From Bacillus sp. ISL-51 (GTDB lineage: Bacteria > Bacillota > Bacilli > Bacillales > Bacillaceae): a stretch of DNA of 64,000 bases. The notes under the pieces were generated by a model. That model was given only the letters and a program-made list of their open reading frames with translations. It searched no databases and had not been told where the DNA came from. The stretch covers positions 1 to 64,000 of the forward strand of contig NZ_JAGGQB010000012.1 of NCBI RefSeq assembly GCF_018613535.1, given 5' to 3'. Position 1 is the first letter of the stretch. The number at the start of each line of letters is the position of its first letter. A program made the translations under genes and the position numbers. Positions 10,693 to 19,700 of the stretch are shown here, piece after piece.

Positions 10693-11865
10693 TTCTGCAC
10701 TGATTCCTGAAGAAGGTTTTTTATTGCGTAATGGAGAAAGAGAGATCACGGCACATATCGCAATAATCATCCCGCCTGCTCCAATCCAAGTAACCGAAGC
10801 AAGAGAAAGCTGGGTTACAGCAATGCCTCCGATACCGGCACCTGCGGCCATAGCCAATTGCATCATAGACTGGTTGAGACCAAGTAAGACACCAGAGGAT
10901 TCAGGCTCCATGGTTGCTAAATGATATTGCTGGGCCGGGCCTGATGACCAGGCGGCAAATGACCATAATGTAAGCACCACCGCTACGCCGGCCACAGAAT
11001 GTGTGATAAGCGACAATAAGATCAGCATCAGGGTATGAAGCGCCATCCCGCCGGTTAAAGTCACCCGCGCCCCCCACCTGTCAGCGCTGAAACCGCCTAA
11101 TTTAGAACCGATGAGACTTGCAACTCCGAATATGAACAGCAGCGAACTCAGCATCCCGCTGCTTACATGGGACACATTCAGTAAATACGGTGAGAGATAC
11201 GTGTACGCAACGGAATATCCCCCTAACCAAAAGAACGTAATGGCCAAGCCGACCGCTACCTTACGTTTCTTTAAAAGAGAAAATTGCTGAACGAGCGGCA
11301 CCGGTTTATCTCCTTTCGTCTGCGGCAATGCGAAAAAAATAATGATGATGGCAATGATTCCGAAGACGGCGATTCCTCCAAAAACAGATCTCCATCCAAA
11401 AGCCTCCGACACGACTCTGCCGATGGGGACACCAATGATAAGCGCTGCCGTAAATCCCATGATGACAGTAGCAAGGGAACTTGCCTGTTTTCCGGGAGGA
11501 GCAATTTTGGCAGCGATATTGAGTGCGGTTACCACAACCATTCCCGCACCAATCGCCATGATAACCCGAGCCGCCACAAACAGCCCGTATCCCGGAAGGA
11601 TAAAGGAACACAGATTACCGAAAACAAACAAACCGAGGGCGTATATGATGAGTTTTTTTCTGTCCAGCCTTGCAGTAAGAGCCATCATGACAGGCGTTCC
11701 GATCGCATAAACAAGTGAGAAAATCGTAATGAGCTGCCCCGCCGCTGCCAGCGTGATGCCCAAGGAATCAGCAATCCGATCAAGCACGCCGGATATGACG
11801 TATTCTGATGTTCCGACTAAAAAACTGATAATGGCCAAAATATAAACTTTCCATGTGTTTTTCAT
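10690..11865 (-). CDS. MFS drug/metabolite exporter
   Basis: Major facilitator of 391 residues with 12 predicted membrane segments. It begins MKNTWKVYILAIISFLVGTS and shows the DHA1-type loop 2-3 motif as ALTARLDRKKLI and the motif-C-like segment GFTAALIIGVPIGRVVSEAFGW. AraJ/PbuE/chloramphenicol-type exporters share this architecture; the substrate cannot be read. AAGGAGAG lies just before the ATG. An ArsR-type regulator gene is directly upstream on the same strand and an operator-like sequence (11939-11958) precedes this gene, suggesting repression by that regulator. I know no counterpart at this site between ggt and yogA in B. subtilis, so it is probably acquired. Confidence 0.85.
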   Translation of the reverse strand: MKNTWKVYILAIISFLVGTSEYVISGVLDRIADSLGITLAAAGQLITIFSLVYAIGTPVMMALTARLDRKKLIIYALGLFVFGNLCSFILPGYGLFVAARVIMAIGAGMVVVTALNIAAKIAPPGKQASSLATVIMGFTAALIIGVPIGRVVSEAFGWRSVFGGIAVFGIIAIIIIFFALPQTKGDKPVPLVQQFSLLKKRKVAVGLAITFFWLGGYSVAYTYLSPYLLNVSHVSSGMLSSLLFIFGVASLIGSKLGGFSADRWGARVTLTGGMALHTLMLILLSLITHSVAGVAVVLTLWSFAAWSSGPAQQYHLATMEPESSGVLLGLNQSMMQLAMAAGAGIGGIAVTQLSLASVTWIGAGGMIIAICAVISLSPLRNKKPSSGISAE

Positions 11866-11938
11866 CTTACACTCTCCTTAGATGAGATTTATATAAAGAT
11901 ATATTAGAATATATCGATATAAAAAATTAGAAAGAAAC

Positions 11939-11958
11939 AATTCGCAATATGTCGATAT
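11939..11958. promoter_or_regulatory. Operator-like site upstream of the MFS exporter
   Basis: Read on the minus strand this 20-mer agrees at 14 of 20 positions with the perfect palindrome in the arsR-type promoter (12314-12333), keeping ATATCG at one end and TTGCGA near the other. It lies between the regulator's terminator and the MFS start. The likely ligand is the ArsR-type protein; this is inference. Confidence 0.5.
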
Positions 11959-11964
11959 GTAGTC

Positions 11965-11999
11965 TGAAAAAGAAACTGAACCCTTCTTTAAGGATTCAG
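11965..11999 (-). terminator. Terminator of the ArsR-type gene
   Basis: CTGAACCC (11976-11983) and GGATTCAG (11992-11999) form an 8-bp stem (one G-T pair) followed on the minus strand by a T-rich tail. It separates the regulator from the MFS gene. Confidence 0.75.
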
Positions 12000-12001
12000 C
12001 C

Positions 12002-12304
12002 TTACATCTCGTGCTGAAAAAAATCGGCAATCACCTTGATGGCTTCTTCATCTCTTTTATAGTATGTGTACTTGCCGATACGTTTTGTCTGAATGAGGCC
12101 TGCCCGCTGAAGGATGGAAAGATATTGAGACGCCGTCGACTGCGTCATCTGCAACTTATCAGTAATCTGACTGACACATACGCCGATATCATTCATATCA
12201 ATCCCTTCATGAGGGGCAAAATGACGGTCCGGTTCTTTCAGCCATTGTAAAATCTGTAAGCGCGACTCATTGGACAATGCTTTAAAAATATCTATCGGTT
12301 TCAT
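12002..12304 (-). CDS. ArsR/SmtB-family transcriptional repressor
   Basis: 100 residues, MKPIDIFKALSNESRLQILQ, with the ArsR winged helix; the recognition helix is in TQSTASQYLSILQRAGLI, then a beta-wing TKRIGKYTYYKR. Two Cys-free helices and a loop with HFAPHEGIDMNDIGVCVSQ suggest it is not a classical thiolate metal sensor (only one Cys is present). The ATG at 12304 is preferred: the TTG frame start 18 nt upstream lies inside the promoter palindrome. Only 6 nt separate the -10 box from this ATG, so the mRNA may be leaderless. It sits between the ThrRS chimera and the MFS exporter, and probably controls itself and the exporter. Confidence 0.85.
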   Translation of the reverse strand: MKPIDIFKALSNESRLQILQWLKEPDRHFAPHEGIDMNDIGVCVSQITDKLQMTQSTASQYLSILQRAGLIQTKRIGKYTYYKRDEEAIKVIADFFQHEM

Positions 12305-12310
12305 ACGCTC

Positions 12311-12338
12311 ATTATATCGCAAATTTGCGATATGTCAA
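12311..12338 (-). promoter_or_regulatory. Consensus promoter with embedded palindromic operator
   Basis: Minus-strand TTGACA (12338-12333) and TATAAT (12316-12311) separated by 16 nt. The perfect 20-bp palindrome ATATCGCAAATTTGCGATAT covers 12314-12333, so a bound dimer would occlude both boxes. It begins 2 nt after the stop codon of the upstream ThrRS chimera. Confidence 0.85.
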
Positions 12339-12340
12339 TA

Positions 12341-14005
12341 TTATTTTTCCTGAAGCAGTGTTTTTCGATCAGTCTCATTCTTGATTTTCGAAATGAAATC
12401 TGCCAGCTTCACTTCAAATGACGATTCTTTTGCGTATTGCCTTACATGGACAGATCGATGATCGCGCTCCCGACCCCCTACAACTGCAATATACGGAATC
12501 TTCTTCATTTGTGCTTCTCTGATCTTATAGCCGAGCTTTTCTTCACGCACATCCAGTTCCGCCCGGATGTTCCTTTTTTGCAATTGCCGCTGCACCTCTT
12601 CTGCATACTCTTGATGGACAGTGTGAGAGACAGGAATAATTTTCACTTGAACCGGCGCCAGCCATAACGGAAATGCTCCCCCGAAATGTTCGATGATAAT
12701 GCCGAGAAATCTGTCAAGAGAACCGAATACGGCGCGGTGAATCACGACAGGCCGGACTTTTTTGTTTTCTTCATCGATATATGTTAAATCAAATTTTTCC
12801 GGCATTTGAAAATCCAGCTGCACGGTAGCGCACTGATGGCTTCGATTCAGGGCATCTTTTATGTGAATGTCGATTTTCGGACCATAAAACGCTCCATCCC
12901 CCTGATTAATACGATAATCGCAACCCAGTTTTTTCAAGACATTTTCTAATGCGCCTTCAGCCCGATCCCACAGCGTTTCACTCCCCATGTGATGTTCTGG
13001 TCTTGTTGACAGCTCGATATCATAGGAAAAACCAAACGTACTATAGACCTCATCTATTATTTGAAGCGCTGATGCTATTTCCTCCTCAATTTGCTCTGGC
13101 GTTACAAAAATGTGCGCGTCATCCTGGCAAAAAGACCGGACGCGCAGTAAGCCGTTCAGCGCCCCGCTGAATTCATGACGGTGCACCTGCCCGAACTCCG
13201 CCATCCGAATCGGAAGATCGCGATAGGAACGGAGCTTATCCTTAAACATCAGCATATGGCCGGGGCAATTCATCGGTTTTAGCGCAAAGCGCTGATGATC
13301 GACATCGGAAAAATACATATTATCCTTATAATGATCCCAATGCCCCGATCGTTCCCAAAGCCGCTGATTCATCATCATCGGTGTCCGCACTTCCTGATAT
13401 TGATAGGAATTCTGTAAAGTCCGCAAAAACGATTCGAGCGTATTCCGAATGAACTGCCCATTCGGCAAATAAAAAGGCATACCGGGCGCTTCTTCTGAAA
13501 ACATAAAAAGGTCTAATTCAGCTCCCAATTTTCGATGATTTCTCTTCTCTGCCTCCTTTACCAGCTGAAAATGCTGTTTCAGCTCTTTTTTTGACGCAAA
13601 TGCCGTACCGTAGATGCGCTGCAGCACTTTACGATTGCTGTCGCCGCGCCAATAAGCGCCTGACACATGTGTAAGAGAAAAAGCTTTGATGAAACTGGCA
13701 GACGGCAAGTGCGGACCGCGGCACAGATCGGCAAATTCGCCCTGACGGTAAATACTCACTGTCTCCTCAAGCGGAATTTCTTCTAAAAGCTCAAGTTTAA
13801 GGGGATCATAAGCAAACATTTCCTTTGAAGCCGTAAGCTTTATTCCCCTGTTCGTCCTGTAAAAAAGCTGCGTGTTTAATTGCCGCTCCAGCTGCTGAAT
13901 ACGATTTGTCACATTTGTTTGGACATAGTGCAGGCTTTTCGCCGCTTTAGAAATGCTTCCTTCCCTAGCGACAGCCTGAAACACCTTTAAGTCTCCGCTT
14001 TCCAT
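12341..14005 (-). CDS. LysR HTH - threonyl-tRNA synthetase chimera (YofA'-ThrRS')
   Basis: 554 residues. Residues 1-62 are the DNA-binding domain of a YofA-like LysR regulator (MESGDLKVFQAVAREGSISK..., ending GIKLTASKE). From residue 63 the protein is threonyl-tRNA synthetase: the tail of the N2 editing domain (DLCRGPH, C95/H99), then the class II catalytic core with motif 2 HRHEFSG (R276), zinc ligands C247, H298 and H423, motif 3 GSLDRFLG (R432), and the anticodon-binding domain from about 450. The N1/TGS domain, the HxxxH half of the editing site and the whole LysR effector domain are missing; a usual ThrRS is about 640 residues. The start at 14005 has GGAAGGTG upstream, and the join is in frame. 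Aminoacylation residues look intact. The role is unknown: a drug-insensitive ThrRS copy, a DNA-binding regulator, or both. Confidence 0.85.
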   Translation of the reverse strand: MESGDLKVFQAVAREGSISKAAKSLHYVQTNVTNRIQQLERQLNTQLFYRTNRGIKLTASKEMFAYDPLKLELLEEIPLEETVSIYRQGEFADLCRGPHLPSASFIKAFSLTHVSGAYWRGDSNRKVLQRIYGTAFASKKELKQHFQLVKEAEKRNHRKLGAELDLFMFSEEAPGMPFYLPNGQFIRNTLESFLRTLQNSYQYQEVRTPMMMNQRLWERSGHWDHYKDNMYFSDVDHQRFALKPMNCPGHMLMFKDKLRSYRDLPIRMAEFGQVHRHEFSGALNGLLRVRSFCQDDAHIFVTPEQIEEEIASALQIIDEVYSTFGFSYDIELSTRPEHHMGSETLWDRAEGALENVLKKLGCDYRINQGDGAFYGPKIDIHIKDALNRSHQCATVQLDFQMPEKFDLTYIDEENKKVRPVVIHRAVFGSLDRFLGIIIEHFGGAFPLWLAPVQVKIIPVSHTVHQEYAEEVQRQLQKRNIRAELDVREEKLGYKIREAQMKKIPYIAVVGGRERDHRSVHVRQYAKESSFEVKLADFISKIKNETDRKTLLQEK

Positions 14006-14033
14006 ATAAGGACACCTTCCTGCTATGATTTTT

Positions 14034-14053
14034 ATTGATAACCAGCCATCAAT
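14034..14053. promoter_or_regulatory. LysR-type dyad between the chimera and yogA
   Basis: Perfect ATTGAT (14034-14039) and ATCAAT (14048-14053) arms around 8 nt, in the 118-bp divergent interval. This is the expected placement and size of a LysR-family target and matches the intact HTH of the chimera. Confidence 0.5.
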
Positions 14054-14123
14054 TTTGTTTATTTTACTCAAAGTGAAACTGCATGTAAAATTTTTCTCAT
14101 CAATAATAAAGGAGAAAAGAATA

Positions 14124-15104
14124 ATGAATGCCCTTATCATACACGAAAATGGATTTGATTTCAGACAAGTGCCTGACAGACAGCCCGGGCACGGAGAAGT
14201 AAAAGTGAAACTGAAAACAGCCGGATTAAATCACCGCGATTTGTTTTTACTGGAAAAACATAAAAAAGGTGATCCAGAATTTATTCTCGGTTCAGACGGA
14301 GCGGGGATCATTACCGAAACAGGAGAAGGCGTTCCTTCACATCTGCTTCATAAAGAGGTCATCATAAATCCAGTGCTGAATTGGAAAACGATTGAGAAAG
14401 TACCGGAAGTACCCGACATTTTAGGAGGTCCTGCAGACGGAACATTTTCACCATATGTGATCATTCCGGCCAAAAATGCCGTTCAAAAGCCCGCCCGCCT
14501 TTCCTGGCAAGAAGCCGGCGTGCTGCCGTTATCGGCATTAACCGCTTATCGCGCGTTATTTACAAAGGGACAATTAAAAAAAGGGGAACACCTTCTTCTC
14601 CCCGGTATCGGAAGCGGTGTCGCAACGTACGCCTTGTTAATGGCAAAAGCGATTGGAGCGGCTGTCAGCGTCACATCCCGCAATGAACAGAAAAAACAAG
14701 CCGCTCTGACATACGGGGCGGACCGCGCAATAGACAGTTATGGAGATTGGAACGGAGCACTGAAAGGCGAAAAGGCTGATATCATTCTTGACAGTGTAGG
14801 TCCCGCCTTGTTCCAAAACTATTTCGACATTATAAAGCCCAACGGCCGGATCGTAACCTTCGGCGCCAGCTCAGGCGACCATATTGGCTTTCCGATCCGT
14901 TCATTGTTCTTCCCGCAAATCAACATCCTCGGCACGTCGATGGGAAGCAGTGAGGAGTTTGCGGAAATGATTGAATTTATAGAGCTTCATAAGATTCATC
15001 CCGTTATTGATCGTATGTATCCGCTCGGACAGGCGGCTGAAGCATTTACCAGGATGAAGCAGGGACAGCAATTCGGAAACATCGGATTTGTCTTTGATGA
15101 ATAG
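14124..15104 (+). CDS. yogA: Zinc-type alcohol dehydrogenase-like oxidoreductase (MDR family)
   Basis: Medium-chain dehydrogenase/reductase of 326 residues beginning [18 protein letters not shown]. It shows the GroES-like N-terminal fold ([18 protein letters not shown]) and a Rossmann nucleotide site ([23 protein letters not shown]). The structural and catalytic zinc cysteines of true alcohol dehydrogenases are absent, as in quinone-oxidoreductase-like members. The ATG at 14124 has AAAGGAG 9 nt upstream; an earlier ATG (14025) would overlap the promoter region. It is divergent from the YofA-ThrRS chimera, keeping the yofA-yogA arrangement of B. subtilis. The substrate is unknown. Confidence 0.85.
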   Translation: MNALIIHENGFDFRQVPDRQPGHGEVKVKLKTAGLNHRDLFLLEKHKKGDPEFILGSDGAGIITETGEGVPSHLLHKEVIINPVLNWKTIEKVPEVPDILGGPADGTFSPYVIIPAKNAVQKPARLSWQEAGVLPLSALTAYRALFTKGQLKKGEHLLLPGIGSGVATYALLMAKAIGAAVSVTSRNEQKKQAALTYGADRAIDSYGDWNGALKGEKADIILDSVGPALFQNYFDIIKPNGRIVTFGASSGDHIGFPIRSLFFPQINILGTSMGSSEEFAEMIEFIELHKIHPVIDRMYPLGQAAEAFTRMKQGQQFGNIGFVFDE

Positions 15105-15190
15105 AATGTAGAGGAGCGGGACCGCACCCATTCCTTCATTGATGAGCTTTTTATATGATGAAGGAAGAAATAGGTTTCATTGTCACACAG

Positions 15191-15217
15191 AAAAACCGGC
15201 TGCCATCAGCCGGTTTT
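15191..15217. terminator. Bidirectional terminator between yogA and gltB
   Basis: AACCGGCT (15194-15201) and AGCCGGTT (15208-15215) with A/T flanks on both sides. Confidence 0.85.
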
Positions 15218-15235
15218 ATAAATAATCCCCTTTAT

Positions 15236-16717
15236 TTACGGTAAAACAGTGCTCCCCATTAAATAACTGTCGACTTCGCGCGCCGCTTCACGGCCTTCAT
15301 TAATTGCCCATACAATTAAGCTTTGGCCTCTTCTTGCATCCCCTGCGGCAAAAACGCCGTCAACATTTGTTTTATATTCCCCATATGCTGCATTAATTTT
15401 ATGATTTGCTGAATCAACGCCAAACTGTTTCAACAACGGCTGTTCGGTGCCTTCAAAACCGATGGCGATGAAGACAAGCTGTGCAGGCCATACCTTTTCG
15501 GTTCCAGGAATTTCGCGGAACTCATATTTTCCGAAATCATTTCTGACTTTCTCCATTTGGATCGTATGAAGTTCTTTTAAGCGGCCTTGTTTATCAGCAA
15601 CCATTTTTGTCGTTTGGATTGAGTATTCTCTCGGGTCTTTACCAAATTTCGCTTGTGCTTCCTCATATGCATATTCAAGAGTAAAGACGTGCGGCTGTTC
15701 TGGCCACATATTTTCATTCGTGCGCGCCTGCGGAAGCTTAGGGTGCTTGCCGAACTGATGCACACTGCGCGCTTTTTGACGCAACGCGGTAGCTACGCAG
15801 TCGGCTCCTGTGTCTCCCCCGCCGATAACGATGACATCTTTACCTTTAGCGTCTATAAATTGTTTGTCTTTGAAATTAGAATCTAAATAGCTTTTGGTGG
15901 CTAATGTTAAGTAATCCATGGCATAGTGGACGCCTTTTGCTTCCCGGCCTTCAATCAGCAGATTGCGCTGTTTTTGGGCGCCTGTGCAAAGAATGACGGC
16001 ATCATACCGTTCTTTCAGCTCATCGGCCGTAATATCGACTCCGATTTCTGTGTTTGTCACAAAATCAATGCCTTCCTGTGTCAGCAGCTTAATGCGGCGT
16101 TCGACGATGTCTTTATCAAGTTTCATGCTCGGAATTCCGTACATTAACAGGCCGCCGGCTCTGTCAGCGCGCTCATATACCGTTACAGAATGACCTGCTT
16201 GGTTCAGCTGATCGGCGCTTGCAAGACCTGCAGGGCCTGAGCCGACGATAGCGATTCTTTTTCCTGTGCGCTTTGCGGGGATTCGCGGCTGAATCCAGCC
16301 GTTTTCAAAGCCTTTATCAATGATCGCCCGTTCAATATTTTTGATTGAAACGGCAGGATCTGAGATGGCCAGCGTACAAGATCCTTCACAAGGAGCGGGA
16401 CAGACCCGCCCGGTGAATTCCGGAAAGTTATTCGTTTTAAGGAGACGCTCTAAGGCTTCTTTCCAGCGGCCCCGGTACACGAGATCATTCCATTCAGGTA
16501 TTAAGTTATAAATCGGACATCCGGAAGTGAAGCCGTTTATATCAGCGCCGATTTGGCAAAACGGTGTGCCGCAATCCATACACCGCGCCCCCTGCCGTTT
16601 TGACGCTTCTTCTGAAAATGGAGCCGAATATTCTTTCCAATCCTTTAAGCGAGTGAGAGGGTCCCGCTCAGCCGGTTTTTCTCGTTTTTCTTCCATAAAT
16701 CCAGTTGGTTTCCCCAT
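15236..16717 (-). CDS. gltB: Glutamate synthase, small (beta) subunit
   Basis: 493-residue FAD/NADPH and iron-sulfur subunit of GOGAT, passing electrons from NADPH to the large subunit. The N-terminal cysteine clusters (CMDCGTPFC and CPAPCEGSC) bind 4Fe-4S centres. Two nucleotide-binding motifs follow: [13 protein letters not shown] (FAD, near residue 158) and [11 protein letters not shown] (NADPH, near 298), with the closing [14 protein letters not shown] segment. It lies 16 nt downstream of gltA in the gltAB operon and ends at a terminator. Length and order equal those of B. subtilis. Confidence 0.97.
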   Translation of the reverse strand: MGKPTGFMEEKREKPAERDPLTRLKDWKEYSAPFSEEASKRQGARCMDCGTPFCQIGADINGFTSGCPIYNLIPEWNDLVYRGRWKEALERLLKTNNFPEFTGRVCPAPCEGSCTLAISDPAVSIKNIERAIIDKGFENGWIQPRIPAKRTGKRIAIVGSGPAGLASADQLNQAGHSVTVYERADRAGGLLMYGIPSMKLDKDIVERRIKLLTQEGIDFVTNTEIGVDITADELKERYDAVILCTGAQKQRNLLIEGREAKGVHYAMDYLTLATKSYLDSNFKDKQFIDAKGKDVIVIGGGDTGADCVATALRQKARSVHQFGKHPKLPQARTNENMWPEQPHVFTLEYAYEEAQAKFGKDPREYSIQTTKMVADKQGRLKELHTIQMEKVRNDFGKYEFREIPGTEKVWPAQLVFIAIGFEGTEQPLLKQFGVDSANHKINAAYGEYKTNVDGVFAAGDARRGQSLIVWAINEGREAAREVDSYLMGSTVLP

Positions 16718-16733
16718 GTTCCTCTCCCCTTCC

Positions 16734-19700
16734 TTACTGTACTACCGCTTGTTTTTGACCTTGGGACGACGCTTGTTTTGCCTGTTTTGTGTTGGCTTCA
16801 AAGGCATACATAATCGCGTCTTCCTCTGATAAGCCCGCCGCTTTTTGTTCTTCGATGCTGAGGAGCATTTGTTTATAGTTTTTCGGAATGACTTTGATAA
16901 AGGTTTGGACGGTTTCTTCCCAATTGTCCAGCAGGCTTGCTGCTTTTTGGCTGCTTGTCAGCGCCGCATGCTTTTCCACCATCGCTTTAACCTCTTGAAT
17001 CTCTGTCTCATCCGTCAGTTTTTCAAATGAAATCATTTCAAGGTTGCATTTTCGTTTAAATGCTTTGGCGTCATCAGCCAATACGTATGCAATTCCGCCT
17101 GACATACCTGCTCCGAAGTTTTTGCCGACTTCTCCGAGAATGACAACCCGGCCGCCTGTCATGTATTCACAGCCGTGGTCTCCGATCCCTTCAACAACGA
17201 CATTGACTCCGCTGTTGCGGACCGCAAATCGTTCTCCGGCACGCCCGTTAATATAGGCTTCTCCGCTTGTCGCTCCGTAAAAGGCTACGTTTCCGATAAT
17301 GACGTTATCCTGTGTTTCACAGTTGAATGCATTAGGTGCTTTCACGATAATTTTCCCGCCGGAAAGTCCTTTTCCTACGTAGTCATTTGAATCCCCGTTC
17401 AAATGAAGCGTCATTCCTTTAGGAACGAATGCCCCGAAGCTTTGTCCGGCTGATCCTGTGAAATGAAGTTTGATCGTATCATCAGGAAGCCCTTCCGCTC
17501 CGTAGCGTTTTGAAATTTCACTTCCTGTCACGGTTCCGGCTACACGGTTTGTATTATTAATCTTTATTTCAACTTCCGCTTCCCTGCCGGCTTCAATCGC
17601 GTCTTTTACTGCCGGCAAAATGGCGGTCATATCAAGAGACTGATCAATTTTATGATTTTGCGCCGTACGGAAAGTGCGGATGCCCTCAGGCTGATACAAC
17701 AGCGTGGATAAATCAAGCTGACCGGCTTTCCAATGTGCTTTTGCCCGTTCGCTGACTTGAAGAACGTCAGTCCGTCCGATCATCTCATCAAATGTTTTAA
17801 AGCCTAACTGCGCCATATATTCACGCACTTCTTCAGCAACAAACAGCATGTAGTTCACGATGTGATCAGGATCGCCCATGAATTTTTTGCGAAGCTCCGG
17901 ATTTTGTGTAGCGACACCTACCGGACATGTATCCAAATGGCATGCGCGCATCATGACACAGCCCAGCACAACAAGCGGTGCTGTCGCAAACCCGAATTCT
18001 TCTGCGCCGAGCAAGGCAGCCATGACGACGTCGCGCCCTGTCATCAGCTTACCATCCGTTTCTAATACGACGCGTTCCCGCAATCCGTTTAACATCAGTG
18101 TTTGGTGAGCTTCTGCAAGGCCGAGCTCCCATGGAAGGCCTGTATGTTTAATACTTGTTTTCGGCGAAGCGCCCGTTCCCCCATCATAACCGCTGACGAC
18201 AATGACATCTGCCGTACCTTTGGCGACTCCGGCGGCAATGGTGCCGACGCCAGCTTTTGATACCAGCTTGACACTGATTCGCGCATCCCGGTTCGCATTT
18301 TTCAAATCGTGGATGAGCTGCGCCAAATCCTCGATTGAATAAATGTCATGGTGAGGAGGCGGTGAAATCAATCCGACACCCGGTGTTGAACCGCGGACAT
18401 CAGCTACCCAAGGGTATACTTTATTGCCCGGAAGCTGGCCGCCTTCCCCAGGCTTTGCCCCTTGCGCCATTTTAATTTGCAATTCATCCGCATTGACGAG
18501 GTAATGGCTTTTTACACCGAAACGGCCGGACGCGATTTGTTTAATCGCACTTCTCCGGTCATCACCGTTTTCATCAGGGACAAATCGTTTCGGATCTTCT
18601 CCGCCTTCCCCGCTGTTGCTTTTTCCGCCAAGGCGGTTCATCGCAATTGCCAATGCTTCGTGAGCTTCCTTACTCAATGAACCAAATGACATGGCGCCTG
18701 TTTTGAAACGCTTAACGATTGATGCGGCCGATTCCACTTCCTCCACTCTTAAAGGCTTGCGGTCTTCCTGAAAGGCAAACAGATTGCGTAAAAATCCGAT
18801 CCGCTCTTCATCTGCTGCATGAGAATATTGTTTAAACAGGCTGTAATCATTTTTTCGGCATGCCCATTGTAAGGTATGAATGGTTTTCGGGTTGAAAGCG
18901 TGATGCTCTCCTCCGTTTCTCCATTGGAATTCACTTCCTGAATCAAGCGTTTTACTGTAATCATCCTTGTATGCCGCTTGATGGCGCTGTTTTGCTTCTT
19001 CTGCAATCGTTTCGATGCCGATACCGCCAAGCTGAGATGCAGTACCCGTGAAGTATTGGTCGATGACGCCTTGGCTGATGCCGACCGCTTCAAAAATTTG
19101 GGCGCCTCTGTAGCTTTGAACTGTTGAAATACCCATTTTTGACATCACTTTTACAACGCCTTCTGTAATGCTTTTGCCGTATTTGCTGACGGCTTCCTCA
19201 TAATTGATATCAAGCCGTCCTGCATCAATTTCCTGTTTGTATGTGGCATATGTCAAATATGGATTTACTGCATCCGCCCCATAACCGATGAGAGCGGCAA
19301 AGTGATGAACTTCACGCGCCTCGCCTGATTCAACGATAATGCTTGCTTTTGTCCGCAGGCCTTGGCGGATCAAGTGCTGATGCAGCGCGCTGACAGCCAG
19401 TAACGGCGGGATCGGCGTCAATTTTTCAGTCATTGCTTTGTCGGACAAGATTAAAAGGGACACGCCTTGATTGATCGCTTTTTCCGCTTGATCAAACAAA
19501 TCCTTTAAGCCTTTCTCAAGATCGTCAGAAAACAGCATGTGAATGTTCTCACTCTTCACATCAGGGTGTACAATCGTTTTGAGCGCGTAAAACTGCTCAT
19601 TCGATAATACAGGAGTGTACAGCTTGATGCGCCGGGCATTTCTTTCACTCGGATGAAGAAGATCGCCTTCCGCCCCGAGCCATGTCACCGTTGATGTCAC

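Noticed and set aside
11284-11718. Long plus-strand frames opposite the MFS exporter gene
   Set aside because: Low-complexity mirror frames over membrane helices with no ribosome site; shadows of the minus-strand gene.
13817-13819. Internal ATG (residue 63) as an independent ThrRS start
   Set aside because: AAAGGA is only one base upstream, too close for normal initiation. Kept as part of the fusion, though a minor independent product cannot be excluded.
15131-15167. CCTTCAT/ATGAAGG inverted repeat after yogA
   Set aside because: Seven-base arms with an 18-nt A/T-rich loop and no T-run; the real terminator lies at 15191-15217.
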